DNA of 64,000 bases, taken from positions 14,088,800-14,152,799 of the forward strand of contig NC_091131.1 in the NCBI RefSeq assembly GCF_040183065.1, written 5' to 3'. Each line of letters begins with the position of its first letter. Positions within the stretch are counted from its first letter, which is position 1. The notes under the pieces were generated by a model. It did not search any database. It saw only the letters and a program-made list of their open reading frames with translations, and was not told the DNA's origin. The position numbers and the translations under genes were made by a program. The stretch comes from Periplaneta americana. Lineage: Eukaryota > Arthropoda > Insecta > Blattodea > Blattidae. This document shows positions 60,601 through 64,000 of the stretch, one piece after another.

Positions 60601-62925
60601 TCTTCAATCCAACCATAGCAAGAAAATACTAATGTGAACAATTATTTAAAATGCCCTTAAAATATGAAACAAAGGTGGTAATTTGTATGCCCTAAGAAAT
60701 AGCATAATTAGTTACACATTTTGGCAGTGAAAACATAAACGTAAATATAAAACCTGATTTTTCCAAGCACTTTGAATATTAAAATGCAATTATCTCAAAA
60801 GTAAGATTTTGCACATTCGTGGTTTTGGCATTGGACCGACGATATGTTATCATTTTTACTTCGTTTGGTAATAGATTTAAATGCCAATGGGCACACCATT
60901 AACTAAATATATAAATAAATGCACTTCCCCTTCTGCAGATGTGTATTCAAATTCCAGGACGTTCAAGTGAAATTTGTGGCAGGCAGAGATGGTGTTGGGG
61001 CTACTTTCCTTTGGATACTCCTGTCTTTCTCGTCAGAAATCAATTATTGATGTAGTAATATTTTCCCCACACAGATAAATTTTATGGTATTTGCATTCTG
61101 AACGTTATTATGAACAAATAAAGGAACACTTTTGGTATTAGTTAATAGATCACTAAACAATGATCTAAACTCTTACTAGATCTAGGGTACTAGCGGTACT
61201 TCATATGATATAAAATGAAATATAGCCTATCTGAACTATTAATTACGAACTATATGGTTTTCCAAAGAACTATGGAAAATCTTGGAGTTTGTGCTGAAGT
61301 GCAGGCCTATAGGTATTCAAAACCTAATTAATCATTTGCAACTGAAGTGCATTATTAATATTTAAGGGCAAAATCTAATAGTTGTATGGCTAGTTTCGTC
61401 AGAAATTTTCACCATTACTCCATTACTGCTCTAAATCGCAATCTTCTCTTTTCTTGATAGGTAGCTTCTTACTTACTGGCTTTTAAGGAACCCGGAGGTT
61501 CATTGCCGCCCTCACATAAGCCCGCCATTGGTTCTTATCCTGAGCAAGATTAATCCAGTCTCTATCATCATATCCCACCTCCCTCAAATCCATTTTAATA
61601 TTATCTTCCCATCTATGTCTCGGCCTCCCCAAAGGTCTTTTTCCCTCCGGCCTCCCAACTAACACTCTATATGCATTTCTGGATTTAATGTTCCTAACTA
61701 TGTCAGGTGAAGAATACAATGCGTGCAGTTCTGTGTTGTGTAACTTTCTCCATTCTTCTGTAACTTCATCCCTCTTAGCCCCAAATATTTTCCTAAGCAC
61801 CTTATTCTCAAACACCCTTAACCTCTGTTCCTCTCTCAAAGTGAAAGTCCAAGTTTCACAACCATAAAGAACAACTGGTAATATAACTGTTTTATAAATT
61901 CTAACTTTCAGATTTTTTGACAGCAGACTGGATGATAAAAGCTTCTCAACCGAATAATAACAGGCATTTCTCATATTTATTCTGTGTTTAATTTCCTCCC
62001 GAGTATCATTTAGGCCTATATTTGTTACTGTTACTCCCAGGTATTTGAATTTTTCCAACTCTTCAAAGAACATGATAGGTAGCTTCTATAATTTAAAAAG
62101 TTGTTCGTTATTAATAGTTAACTACTATATATTTTTTTTCTGTAGGTAGATGTGCTTAATAATTATTCACTTCAGTCACATCATAAAACATTAGACCTAC
62201 CGCTATTTTTGTTATTCTCTGAAAAATATATCGGTTGCAATGAGAGTACTCACCTGTACACGCACATACATGTTAGGTTTTATCCTATTTTTATTCAGAA
62301 AAGTTCCATGAGTGCTGCCAAGATCATATATGTAAAACCCAACACCATCATTCTCATTTTCTTGAGATCTGTATTGAAGCACAGCATGATATCGTGATAT
62401 TGTTGGATGTGCCATGCGAATATCACAGGTTGATAAACGACCAAACACGTAAAATGACTTAGAATTCAACTTAATGTTTTCTAGTATTTTACCAGATTTC
62501 AGAACCTCAAAACCATAGTCTTCTTCAGGAATGCCACTCCACTTTGGCTCCTTGTAAGGTAATGGAATTGAGCTTTCTTTTATCTTCTGTGCAGGTGATA
62601 CTGTATTACAACTCTTTATTTCTACTGTTTTCACAACACTTGCGTCTGTTTCAACACTGTCGGTAAGGTTAGAATCTGTGACATCAATTTCTTTTTCTTC
62701 AGTTTCCGCTGGTTCTTCCTGGGGTTTATTCTCTAAACTCCGTATTTTTCCAATGACTTTACCTCGTCTAGGACCAATGATAAGCTGTGGCTTCTTAAAT
62801 ATATCTGAAGTTGGATTCTCGAAATCAGGAGTATCCTTAACCTCACTTTCATTTTTAGTCTCAAATTTCGCACTTTCTTCCTCCAAAACACTTTCCTTTT
62901 CTGTTTCTTCTTGAGCTACTTCCAT
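19852..62925 (-). CDS. SLC4A1AP: Kanadaptin (SLC4A1AP orthologue), complete ten-exon gene
   Basis: Exons on the - strand, in order: 62925-62254, 60179-59963, 58105-57928, 49021-48879, 45407-45241, 36648-36463, 34037-33852, 32278-32074, 26568-26360, 19968-19852. They total 2280 nt, encoding 759 residues plus stop, with every junction in phase and GT..AG. Kanadaptin is a mostly nuclear protein first described as a partner of the kidney anion exchanger; its molecular role is still poorly defined. Visible domains: acidic N-terminus; FHA domain at about 157-240 ([26 protein letters not shown]); coiled coil at about 254-292; kanadaptin double-stranded-RNA-binding-like fold at about 318-400 ([40 protein letters not shown]); basic [13 protein letters not shown] region; acidic tract; conserved C-terminus [20 protein letters not shown] ending KYGY. 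No frameshift or internal stop was seen. Introns total about 41 kb, mostly transposons and a minisatellite. Confidence 0.95.
20050..20283 (-). mobile_element. tRNA-like SINE fragment
   Basis: On - it starts gtcgcccccagtggtctaga, with B box gggttcaaacc, then a body of about 170 bp. A functional tRNA is unlikely, since sequence continues into the body with no CCA-side acceptor pairing seen. It is in kanadaptin intron 9. Confidence 0.55.
20456..21722 (+). mobile_element. hAT transposon remnant with BED zinc finger
   Basis: The ends are CAGCGTTTCTCAAAC on both sides (inward), and 8-bp flanks tattagag/tactagag at 20448-20455 and 21723-21730. At 20856-21125 it reads [20 protein letters not shown], then a C..C..H..H BED finger ([20 protein letters not shown]). 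The catalytic domain is missing. Confidence 0.85.
22269..22526. mobile_element. MITE nested in LINE
   Basis: Terminal inverted repeats of about 42 bp start GAGTTCGCGGGAAAAACGAT (left) and GAGTTCACGGGAAAAACAAT (right, inward). Total is about 258 bp with no coding. It interrupts the LINE directly after AIYNLK. Confidence 0.75.
22725..23709. mobile_element. Harbinger-like non-autonomous element, copy 1
   Basis: Ends GGCCCAATTGTATAAA on both sides (inward), and 3-bp flanks TAA at 22722-22724 and 23710-23712. Length is 985 bp. TWA target sites are typical of PIF/Harbinger. Copy 2 at 24566-25552 is nearly the same sequence. Confidence 0.82.
24405..24562 (+). pseudogene. Transposase-like HTH fragment interrupted by Harbinger copy 2
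   Basis: It reads [20 protein letters not shown], then [18 protein letters not shown], a helix-turn-helix of the type at 12606. The reading is cut at the TTA insertion site at 24563; no continuation was recognised after 25555. Confidence 0.4.
24566..25552. mobile_element. Harbinger-like non-autonomous element, copy 2
   Basis: Same ends as copy 1, 987 bp, TTA flanks at 24563-24565 and 25553-25555. The interior has no transposase reading. Low divergence between copies suggests recent activity. Confidence 0.82.
25556..26359. other. AT-rich part of kanadaptin intron 9
   Basis: Nothing recognised. The same is true of 26640-26880 in intron 8, apart from a short G/A run. Confidence 0.4.
26360..26568 (-). 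CDS. SLC4A1AP: Kanadaptin exon 9
   Basis: Residues 652-721. It reads (G)[19 protein letters not shown], then [20 protein letters not shown] and a basic [15 protein letters not shown]. The acceptor atgttgcag precedes 26568; the donor is gtacgat. Frame is fixed by exons 8 and 10; similarity is weaker than in other exons, as expected for this linker. Confidence 0.82.
26883..27608 (-). mobile_element. R2-type LINE C-terminal fragment (zinc knuckle plus restriction-like endonuclease)
   Basis: An uninterrupted 241-residue reading. It contains [18 protein letters not shown], the CCHC knuckle, followed by [20 protein letters not shown], the endonuclease core of R2-type elements, which lack an APE endonuclease. 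The usual R/K-P-D is RID here. It stops at TAA near 26886. The reverse transcriptase is absent. It is in kanadaptin intron 8. Confidence 0.75.
27620..28030. other. Unrecognised intronic sequence
   Basis: AT-rich; short readings only. No repeat ends recognised between the R2-like fragment and the Penelope fragment. Confidence 0.4.
28035..28800 (+). mobile_element. Penelope-like element 3' fragment with GIY-YIG endonuclease
   Basis: An open reading to 28673: [20 protein letters not shown], then [12 protein letters not shown] and [14 protein letters not shown]. This is the GIY-YIG endonuclease with the CxC..H zinc module of Penelope-like elements: GVY and YIG tyrosines, catalytic Arg in KTR and EH. 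The reverse transcriptase is missing. Downstream sequence ([16 protein letters not shown] in another frame) matches the usual PLE end. Confidence 0.82.
28880..28935. repeat. Perfect 17-bp inverted repeat (hairpin)
   Basis: actgcacagtttatcat at 28880-28896 pairs with atgataaactgcacagt at 28919-28935, with a 22-bp loop. Confidence 0.8.
29174..29402 (-). mobile_element. tRNA-derived SINE, family B
   Basis: Reverse copy of 1893-2151, with a 12-bp target duplication atcacttaatat at 29162-29173 and 29403-29414. The B box is degraded (gaattcgaacctg). Confidence 0.88.
30275..31628 (+). mobile_element. mariner transposon, nearly full length
   Basis: 24-bp perfect terminal repeats starting CGTGGTACAGTCATTAAGTT, TA at 30273-30274 and 31629-31630, length 1354 bp. 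The undisturbed target is visible at 6520-6550 in the sister LINE (gcagtatatattgac), so insertion and TA duplication are directly proven. Confidence 0.95.
30450..31530 (+). pseudogene. mariner transposase, two frameshifts
   Basis: HTH part [20 protein letters not shown] and [19 protein letters not shown], then catalytic motifs [16 protein letters not shown] and [11 protein letters not shown]. Second and third Asp are separated by 34 residues, the DD34D signature of mariner. Frame changes near 30700 and 31320 inactivate it. Confidence 0.9.
32074..32278 (-). CDS. SLC4A1AP: Kanadaptin exon 8 (acidic tract)
   Basis: Residues 584-651 plus one base. It reads [20 protein letters not shown], a run of Glu/Asp, then [16 protein letters not shown]. 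Acidic low-complexity sequence fits the same region of vertebrate kanadaptin. IKVEP and IKNEP resemble SUMO consensus sites (inference). The acceptor tatgttccag precedes 32278; the donor is gtaagaa. Confidence 0.88.
32320..32394 (-). mobile_element. tRNA-like head of a SINE
   Basis: On - it reads tgggtagctcagttggtaga, then the B box gggttcgatacccg. The adjoining 32395-32500 may be part of the body. It lies only about 40 bp upstream of the exon 8 acceptor of kanadaptin. Confidence 0.6.
32541..32584. repeat. Near-perfect 20-bp hairpin
   Basis: aaatctgacttttcaggaa and its inverted copy ttcctgaaaagttagattt are separated by 3-4 bases. Confidence 0.75.
32612..33054. mobile_element. MITE-like inverted-repeat element
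   Basis: Outer arms: tagaggatttcaggttaaga against tagaggattcaagattaagg (inward). Inner arms: ctcaggagaagacgagagcg against ctcaggagaagacgagcgg. No coding is visible. Confidence 0.6.
33140..33824 (+). mobile_element. RTE-like LINE C-terminal fragment with (GAT)n tail
   Basis: An open 206-residue reading: [72 protein letters not shown]. It ends LREAKAKL* followed by (gat)n at 33794-33824. The catalytic YADD part is missing. Confidence 0.85.
33852..34037 (-). CDS. SLC4A1AP: Kanadaptin exon 7
   Basis: Residues 522-583, phase 0 at both ends. It reads [20 protein letters not shown] followed by a polar linker and [12 protein letters not shown], equivalent to human RLKGLIKIVKPAEIPELKK and TLPLFG. 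The acceptor tgtattgcag precedes 34037; the donor is gtaagtg. A LINE tail of (GAT)n ends about 28 bp from the donor. Confidence 0.93.
34192..34276 (-). mobile_element. Extremely short LINE 3' end (85 bp)
   Basis: Starts with (tca)n, the complement of a (GAT)n tail, followed by ctagcactacagcccggatc. 13-bp duplications attatatatatgt occur at 34179-34191 and 34277-34289. Confidence 0.72.
34512..35290. mobile_element. MITE with CCACAGTCTA ends, split by a second element
   Basis: The left part, 34512-34688, starts ccacagtctagtatatacag and ends with its inverted copy gacgtgtatatac-like end (gactgtatatac). The right end continues after the nested element as tagattgtg. An unsplit copy is at 42206-42400. 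Confidence 0.6.
34689..35281. mobile_element. TA-flanked non-autonomous element nested in the MITE
   Basis: The ends are TA|CTGGGTGTTCATTTCAAA and TA|CTGGGTGTTCAGTTCAAA (inward). Length 593 bp. Its interior has inverted GC-rich tracts (cgtacg motifs). No transposase. Confidence 0.72.
35534..36127. mobile_element. MITE with GGTCTTACTAATAAA ends
   Basis: GGTCTTACTAATAAA occurs at both ends (inward), followed by inexact inverted sequence. Length about 594 bp. No coding recognised. 36128-36460 and 35291-35533 hold nothing I recognise. Confidence 0.62.
36463..36648 (-). CDS. SLC4A1AP: Kanadaptin exon 6 (coiled coil, LDAFM)
   Basis: Residues 460-521, 62 codons, phase 0 at both ends. It reads [20 protein letters not shown], an acidic stretch, then [12 protein letters not shown], equivalent to human DSLDAFMSEMKS. 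The acceptor ttttttcag precedes 36648; the donor is gtacgtg. Confidence 0.92.
36932..38263 (+). mobile_element. Second mariner transposon (different lineage)
   Basis: Imperfect terminal repeats about 30 bp long share ccaggaaataacgaccgtt; TA flanks at 36930-36931 and 38264-38265. Length 1332 bp. It is in kanadaptin intron 5, antisense to the gene. Confidence 0.9.
37094..38165 (+). pseudogene. mariner transposase with stops and a frameshift
   Basis: It starts [20 protein letters not shown], has a TGA, then [20 protein letters not shown], a frame change near 37245, then [30 protein letters not shown], an in-frame TGA at 37812, [20 protein letters not shown] and [13 protein letters not shown]. 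Spacing of the last two Asp is 34. It ends GGDYVEK*. Confidence 0.92.
38427..38460. repeat. (TA)n microsatellite, target of the following Tc1-like element
   Basis: A TA run continues on the far side of the inserted element at 39239-39252. Confidence 0.85.
38461..39238. mobile_element. Tc1-like non-autonomous element with 92-bp repeats (copy 2)
   Basis: Same ends as 19106-19694 (CAGACGTGGACAAATTATTA). It contains about seven units; starts of aaattatta blocks are near 38469, 38563, 38657, 38749, 38841, 38932 and 39025. Three central units look almost identical, so expansion was recent. TA flanks. Confidence 0.78.
39737..40317 (-). mobile_element. Internally deleted mariner (581 bp) joined at a GA run
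   Basis: Perfect ends CGAGGCGCATCCAGAAAGTA on both sides (inward), TA flanks at 39735-39736 and 40318-40319. On - it reads [20 protein letters not shown] (transposase N-terminus), then a (TC)n run, then [15 protein letters not shown] (C-terminus). The whole catalytic domain is gone. Confidence 0.88.
40320..40887. other. Unrecognised part of kanadaptin intron 5
   Basis: AT-rich; no repeat ends or coding recognised. The same holds for 39255-39730 and for 41900-42200. Confidence 0.4.
40888..41513. repeat. Perfect-looking tandem duplication, 313 bp
   Basis: 40888-41200 and 41201-41513 both start gatcgtcctgacattg and end ctccaggagtgta; I saw no difference between them. Confidence 0.9.
41621..41880 (-). 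mobile_element. tRNA-derived SINE, family B
   Basis: Best preserved copy: head at right with B box gggattcgaacccg, tail at left. Duplication ctgtgccatgg at 41610-41620 and 41880-41890. Confidence 0.9.
42206..42400. mobile_element. MITE with CACAGTCTAGTATATACAG ends
   Basis: Left tcacagtctagtatatacag and, inward from the right, ccacagtctaatatatacag, followed on both sides by tcacgaagct. A related right half lies at 42405-42530 (cacagtctattgttcctagc ... gactgtatata). Confidence 0.7.
42727..43370 (-). repeat. Palindrome-rich dispersed repeat (copy 2 of 3)
   Basis: Reverse orientation of the 10843-11472 repeat, from aatagtacattatgcaacga to ggcatggtcgagcat. All blocks are present in the same order. 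Confidence 0.65.
43380..43690 (-). pseudogene. Tigger transposase N-terminal HTH, truncated
   Basis: [20 protein letters not shown], then [20 protein letters not shown] and [10 protein letters not shown]: the CENP-B-type HTH at the start of Tigger transposases. The frame runs into the nested repeat at 43370 and no DDE domain follows. Confidence 0.8.
44080..45091 (+). mobile_element. RTE-like LINE 3' half with reverse transcriptase
   Basis: The most complete copy. [40 protein letters not shown] (catalytic YADD), [12 protein letters not shown], then, after a frameshift near 44480, [19 protein letters not shown] and the GCETRTL ... [10 protein letters not shown] domain, ending MNLRVP. 8-bp flanks atatgaaa at 44072-44079 and 45092-45099; gtaagtaagtaag tail. 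Confidence 0.88.
45241..45407 (-). CDS. SLC4A1AP: Kanadaptin exon 5 (basic KKRKAKNW region)
   Basis: Residues 404-459. It reads (E)[19 protein letters not shown], then [14 protein letters not shown], matching human [25 protein letters not shown] in place and order. KKRK is a likely nuclear-localisation element. The acceptor aatccacag precedes 45407; the donor is gtaaggt; phase 0. Confidence 0.95.
45719..45970 (-). mobile_element. mariner 3' remnant
   Basis: Starts at TA|CGAGGCCGTCCAGAAAGTT. On - it reads [20 protein letters not shown], then [18 protein letters not shown], the mariner transposase C-terminus. The rest is missing. Confidence 0.75.
45987..47200 (+). mobile_element. Solo-LTR-like repeat with nested insertion
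   Basis: Starts TGTGACGGCCACGTGAGG, ends TAAAACTTACA, atat on both flanks. Matches 7350-8119 inverted, except for a nested insertion at about 46565-47130 between cactaacgaata and ggctgtgtggagagc. Confidence 0.55.
46565..47130. mobile_element. Unclassified insertion inside the LTR-like repeat
   Basis: Begins with a tatgtatgtatgtatttatt run and cactgcaagtgggcaagcac; contains acaatacacaata repeats and a degenerate tandem of tttcactgacact units (about 46886-46990). No coding recognised. Confidence 0.45.
47646..47872. mobile_element. Small MITE-like inverted repeat
   Basis: tggtgttcgtgcaaaatgtc at the left and its inverted copy at the right (gacattttgcacgaacacc), about 227 bp apart in all. A decayed tRNA-like head lies just left (about 47555-47640). 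47880-48120 holds nothing recognised. Confidence 0.55.
48126..48782 (+). repeat. Palindrome-rich dispersed repeat (copy 3 of 3)
   Basis: Same blocks as 10843-11472, from atgctcgaccatgccgaaat to tgtataatgtactatt. It ends about 97 bp from the donor side of kanadaptin exon 4. Confidence 0.65.
48879..49021 (-). CDS. SLC4A1AP: Kanadaptin exon 4 (rest of dsRNA-binding-like domain)
   Basis: Residues 356-403 plus one base. It reads [20 protein letters not shown] and then [20 protein letters not shown], matching human [19 protein letters not shown]. The acceptor tcttctag precedes 49021; the donor is gtgagtg. Confidence 0.94.
49546..57541. repeat. 51-bp minisatellite array, about 157 units, with higher-order structure
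   Basis: The unit runs ggttcaggggtaatgagttt, then gttggtccagggaaatatat, then atcaatagtaa. Variants at fixed places (ttcaag/gtgcag/gaagttc; gtct; ccagaaa; cctggg) recur in order. Units of 50 bp (ttcaaagtaatg) occur at 49661, 50221 and 50322, and again exactly 3923 bp later at 53584, 54144 and 54245. Another block restarts at 52157. Edge units (49546-49660, 57340-57541) are the most diverged. The array sits in kanadaptin intron 3. Because 51 is divisible by 3, long open frames appear on both strands; these are not genes. Confidence 0.97.
57542..57600. repeat. (TA)n microsatellite closing the array
   Basis: About 29 TA dinucleotides follow the last 51-bp unit directly. Confidence 0.95.
57928..58105 (-). 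CDS. SLC4A1AP: Kanadaptin exon 3 (start of dsRNA-binding-like domain)
   Basis: Residues 297-356. It reads (G)[18 protein letters not shown], then [20 protein letters not shown] and GFGQFLCRV, matching human YIKDPKKALQGFFDREG. The acceptor tttgaag precedes 58105; the donor gtaagta follows 57928; two bases of Glu356 remain. Intron 3, 49022-57927, holds the 51-bp minisatellite. Confidence 0.94.
58110..58615. other. Unrecognised part of kanadaptin intron 2
   Basis: AT-rich with poly-T stretches; no coding or repeat ends recognised. The same is true of 49022-49545 and 57601-57927 in intron 3. Confidence 0.4.
58620..59600 (+). mobile_element. LINE reverse transcriptase plus C-terminal fragment
   Basis: [19 protein letters not shown], then [20 protein letters not shown] (catalytic box FAD-I, one Asp lost), [10 protein letters not shown]; after stops [40 protein letters not shown] and [16 protein letters not shown]. 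The tail is gtttgattgattgag. It belongs to the RTE-like class but a different lineage from the gtaag-tailed copies. Confidence 0.85.
59690..59930 (-). mobile_element. Decayed tRNA-derived SINE, family B
   Basis: ggttattttaagatgcttta at the left and a degraded head at the right. It retains the cgaaatgagtccagggtct core. It starts about 30 bp from the donor of kanadaptin exon 2. Confidence 0.75.
59963..60179 (-). CDS. SLC4A1AP: Kanadaptin exon 2 (end of FHA, coiled coil)
   Basis: The acceptor tattttaaag precedes 60179. It reads [20 protein letters not shown], then [14 protein letters not shown], a stretch strongly shared with the human protein, then a Glu/Arg-rich coiled coil and DWGM. The donor is gtgagtgc; it ends with one base of Gly297. 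A decayed SINE begins about 30 bp beyond the donor. Confidence 0.95.
60180..61454. other. AT-rich part of kanadaptin intron 1
   Basis: No coding, repeat ends or tRNA-like head recognised over about 1.27 kb. Confidence 0.45.
61470..62072 (-). mobile_element. RTE-like LINE 3' fragment in kanadaptin intron 1
   Basis: An open 196-residue reading: [61 protein letters not shown] 15-bp target duplication tgataggtagcttct at 61455-61469 and 62073-62087. A small in-frame deletion removes the RWAGHVA part ([10 protein letters not shown]). Confidence 0.92.
62254..62925 (-). CDS. SLC4A1AP: Kanadaptin exon 1 (start codon and most of the FHA domain)
   Basis: ATG is at 62923-62925, opening [20 protein letters not shown]. 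Residues 1-224; the donor is gtgagtac, just below 62254. The first 120 residues are acidic and low complexity. [20 protein letters not shown] resembles the start of the conserved region in vertebrates. FHA phosphothreonine-binding residues seen: Gly162-Arg163, Ser177-Arg178, His180 and Asn211 in THGTFLN. Confidence 0.95.
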
Positions 62926-64000
62926 GTCAAAATGTTGCCAATAATGTTAGTATAACAAACACGTGTTACACACTTTATACATAACAATATTTACAAACAA
63001 AACTTCAGAACAATATCACGATGCGCATGCGTTTTTCAGACAGTGCAGCCAACATTTAATCCATGCGTAAGGTTGTTACACATGTATATTGCTGTCAGTG
63101 TTGCCATATTGATTAATCCCTCGGTGTAGGGATATTTTGCCCCGGAAGGGATTAAGGGATTTTACCAATGATTTTACACAAAATAAAAAAAAGGAGGATA
63201 AACTATAAAACGTCTTTGGATAAATTTCACAACACGGTTAAGTCCCTTTCCCTCTTACTCCGACCTTGTGCACACAAAATAAATTATTGGCACTGAAAAG
63301 TGTTTTTTCGTAAACATGATGATGCGCATTCGACAAACACATAGAAATCTGCCCTTTTTAGTGTTTTAAGATAATTATTGTTGTCAATAGATATCCGTAT
63401 ACTGAAATTAAAAAATTAGGGATTTTTCAAAATATGAAAATAATAATAAAAAAAATCAATACATAGGGATCCTCGTGTGAAGTCATAAAACGGATTAGGC
63501 CTATGATATGATTAACGAAGCGTCACCATTATAGCTTATGGCGATTTCACAATATGTTGTAGGTAGTCCTATACTGAATTCCAGGTAAAAATAATGAGGT
63601 AAGCAGACATTTGATGCAAAATGTATTACGCCGCTGTGATAAGTAACGTGATTTGTCATCTAACTGCAGCGCGCGAACTTTCCACGCGTGCGTACGATAC
63701 AGTCTGTTAATATGGAAATTACGAAATCAGTTTCCGTTACTATGAAGACAGGCATTGAATTCTATAAAGTAATGCATTTTTATAATACAGTACTTTGTTG
63801 ATGATTAGTCCGACTTTTCCACACACCGATTTGGAAGTAGGAACATTTGATAACTGTATGAAAATTGTATTACAGAGTCGTCTTAATGCTCCTGCTTGTG
63901 CAGTCCACCACGCTACAGCACAGATTTCGATCTGTGCAGTGTCAAGTGTTTTTGTTGATAGCTTATGTTTAGTAATAATGTTTATGCGCTTAGGCAAGCA
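62926..64000. promoter_or_regulatory. Upstream flank of kanadaptin (promoter region by position)
   Basis: This must contain the 5' UTR and promoter unless a non-coding first exon lies further right. No TATA box at a convincing distance was identified. CpG-containing tracts occur around 63015-63035 (gatgcgcatgcg) and 63665-63695 (gcgcgcgaac). An 85-residue open reading at 63740-63997 on - has no recognisable similarity. Confidence 0.35.

Noticed and set aside
63740-63997. 85-residue reading on - at the right edge
   Set aside because: No similarity recognised, no splice or start context; kept only as part of the upstream flank.

Overview
The window is animal nuclear DNA, almost certainly insect and most likely cockroach (Blattodea, probably Periplaneta). 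It is AT-rich, its genes are intron-split, and it is crowded with mariner, Tigger, hAT, Harbinger, RTE, R2-like and Penelope remnants and tRNA-derived SINEs. The recurrent RTE-like tail (GCETWTL ... RWAGHVA ... [17 protein letters not shown]) is one I associate with the American cockroach; that assignment is from memory and was not checked.

Two real genes are present, tail to tail. On the + strand at 1449-11824 are the last four coding exons of a mitochondrial-type alanyl-tRNA synthetase (AARS2); the rest of that gene lies to the left. On the - strand, from an ATG at 62925 to a stop at 19852, is a complete ten-exon kanadaptin gene (SLC4A1AP), 43 kb long and predicted to encode 759 residues. 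All ten exons join in phase at GT/AG sites and were found by reading the reverse complement. Together the two genes have only about 3.1 kb of coding sequence; nearly everything else is intronic or intergenic transposon.

Layout. 0-12 kb: AARS2 exons with introns carrying RNase H-type LINEs, SINEs, a Tigger with nested insertions, a solo-LTR-like repeat and a FLYWCH pseudogene split by a TTA-flanked element. 12-19.8 kb: intergenic RTE-like LINE pieces, one tandemly duplicated, a SINE and DDE transposase remnants. 19.9-32 kb: kanadaptin exons 10 to 8, with hAT, two Harbinger-like copies, an R2-like LINE end, a Penelope GIY-YIG end, and a LINE cut exactly by a mariner. 32-49 kb: exons 7 to 4, with a second mariner, internally deleted mariner and Tc1-like elements, a Tigger, SINEs and a large inverted duplication. 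49.5-57.6 kb: an 8-kb minisatellite of about 157 units of 51 bp in kanadaptin intron 3, with a 3923-bp higher-order period. 58-63 kb: exons 3 to 1, with two more RTE-like LINEs and a SINE. 63-64 kb: upstream flank of kanadaptin.

The two genes have no obvious shared pathway (mitochondrial translation versus a nuclear FHA protein). I found no bacterial-type operon, CRISPR array or defence system. The most unusual features are the higher-order minisatellite inside a transcribed intron, the repeated 5' inversions of LINEs, and the clear nesting order of transposons with intact target-site duplications.
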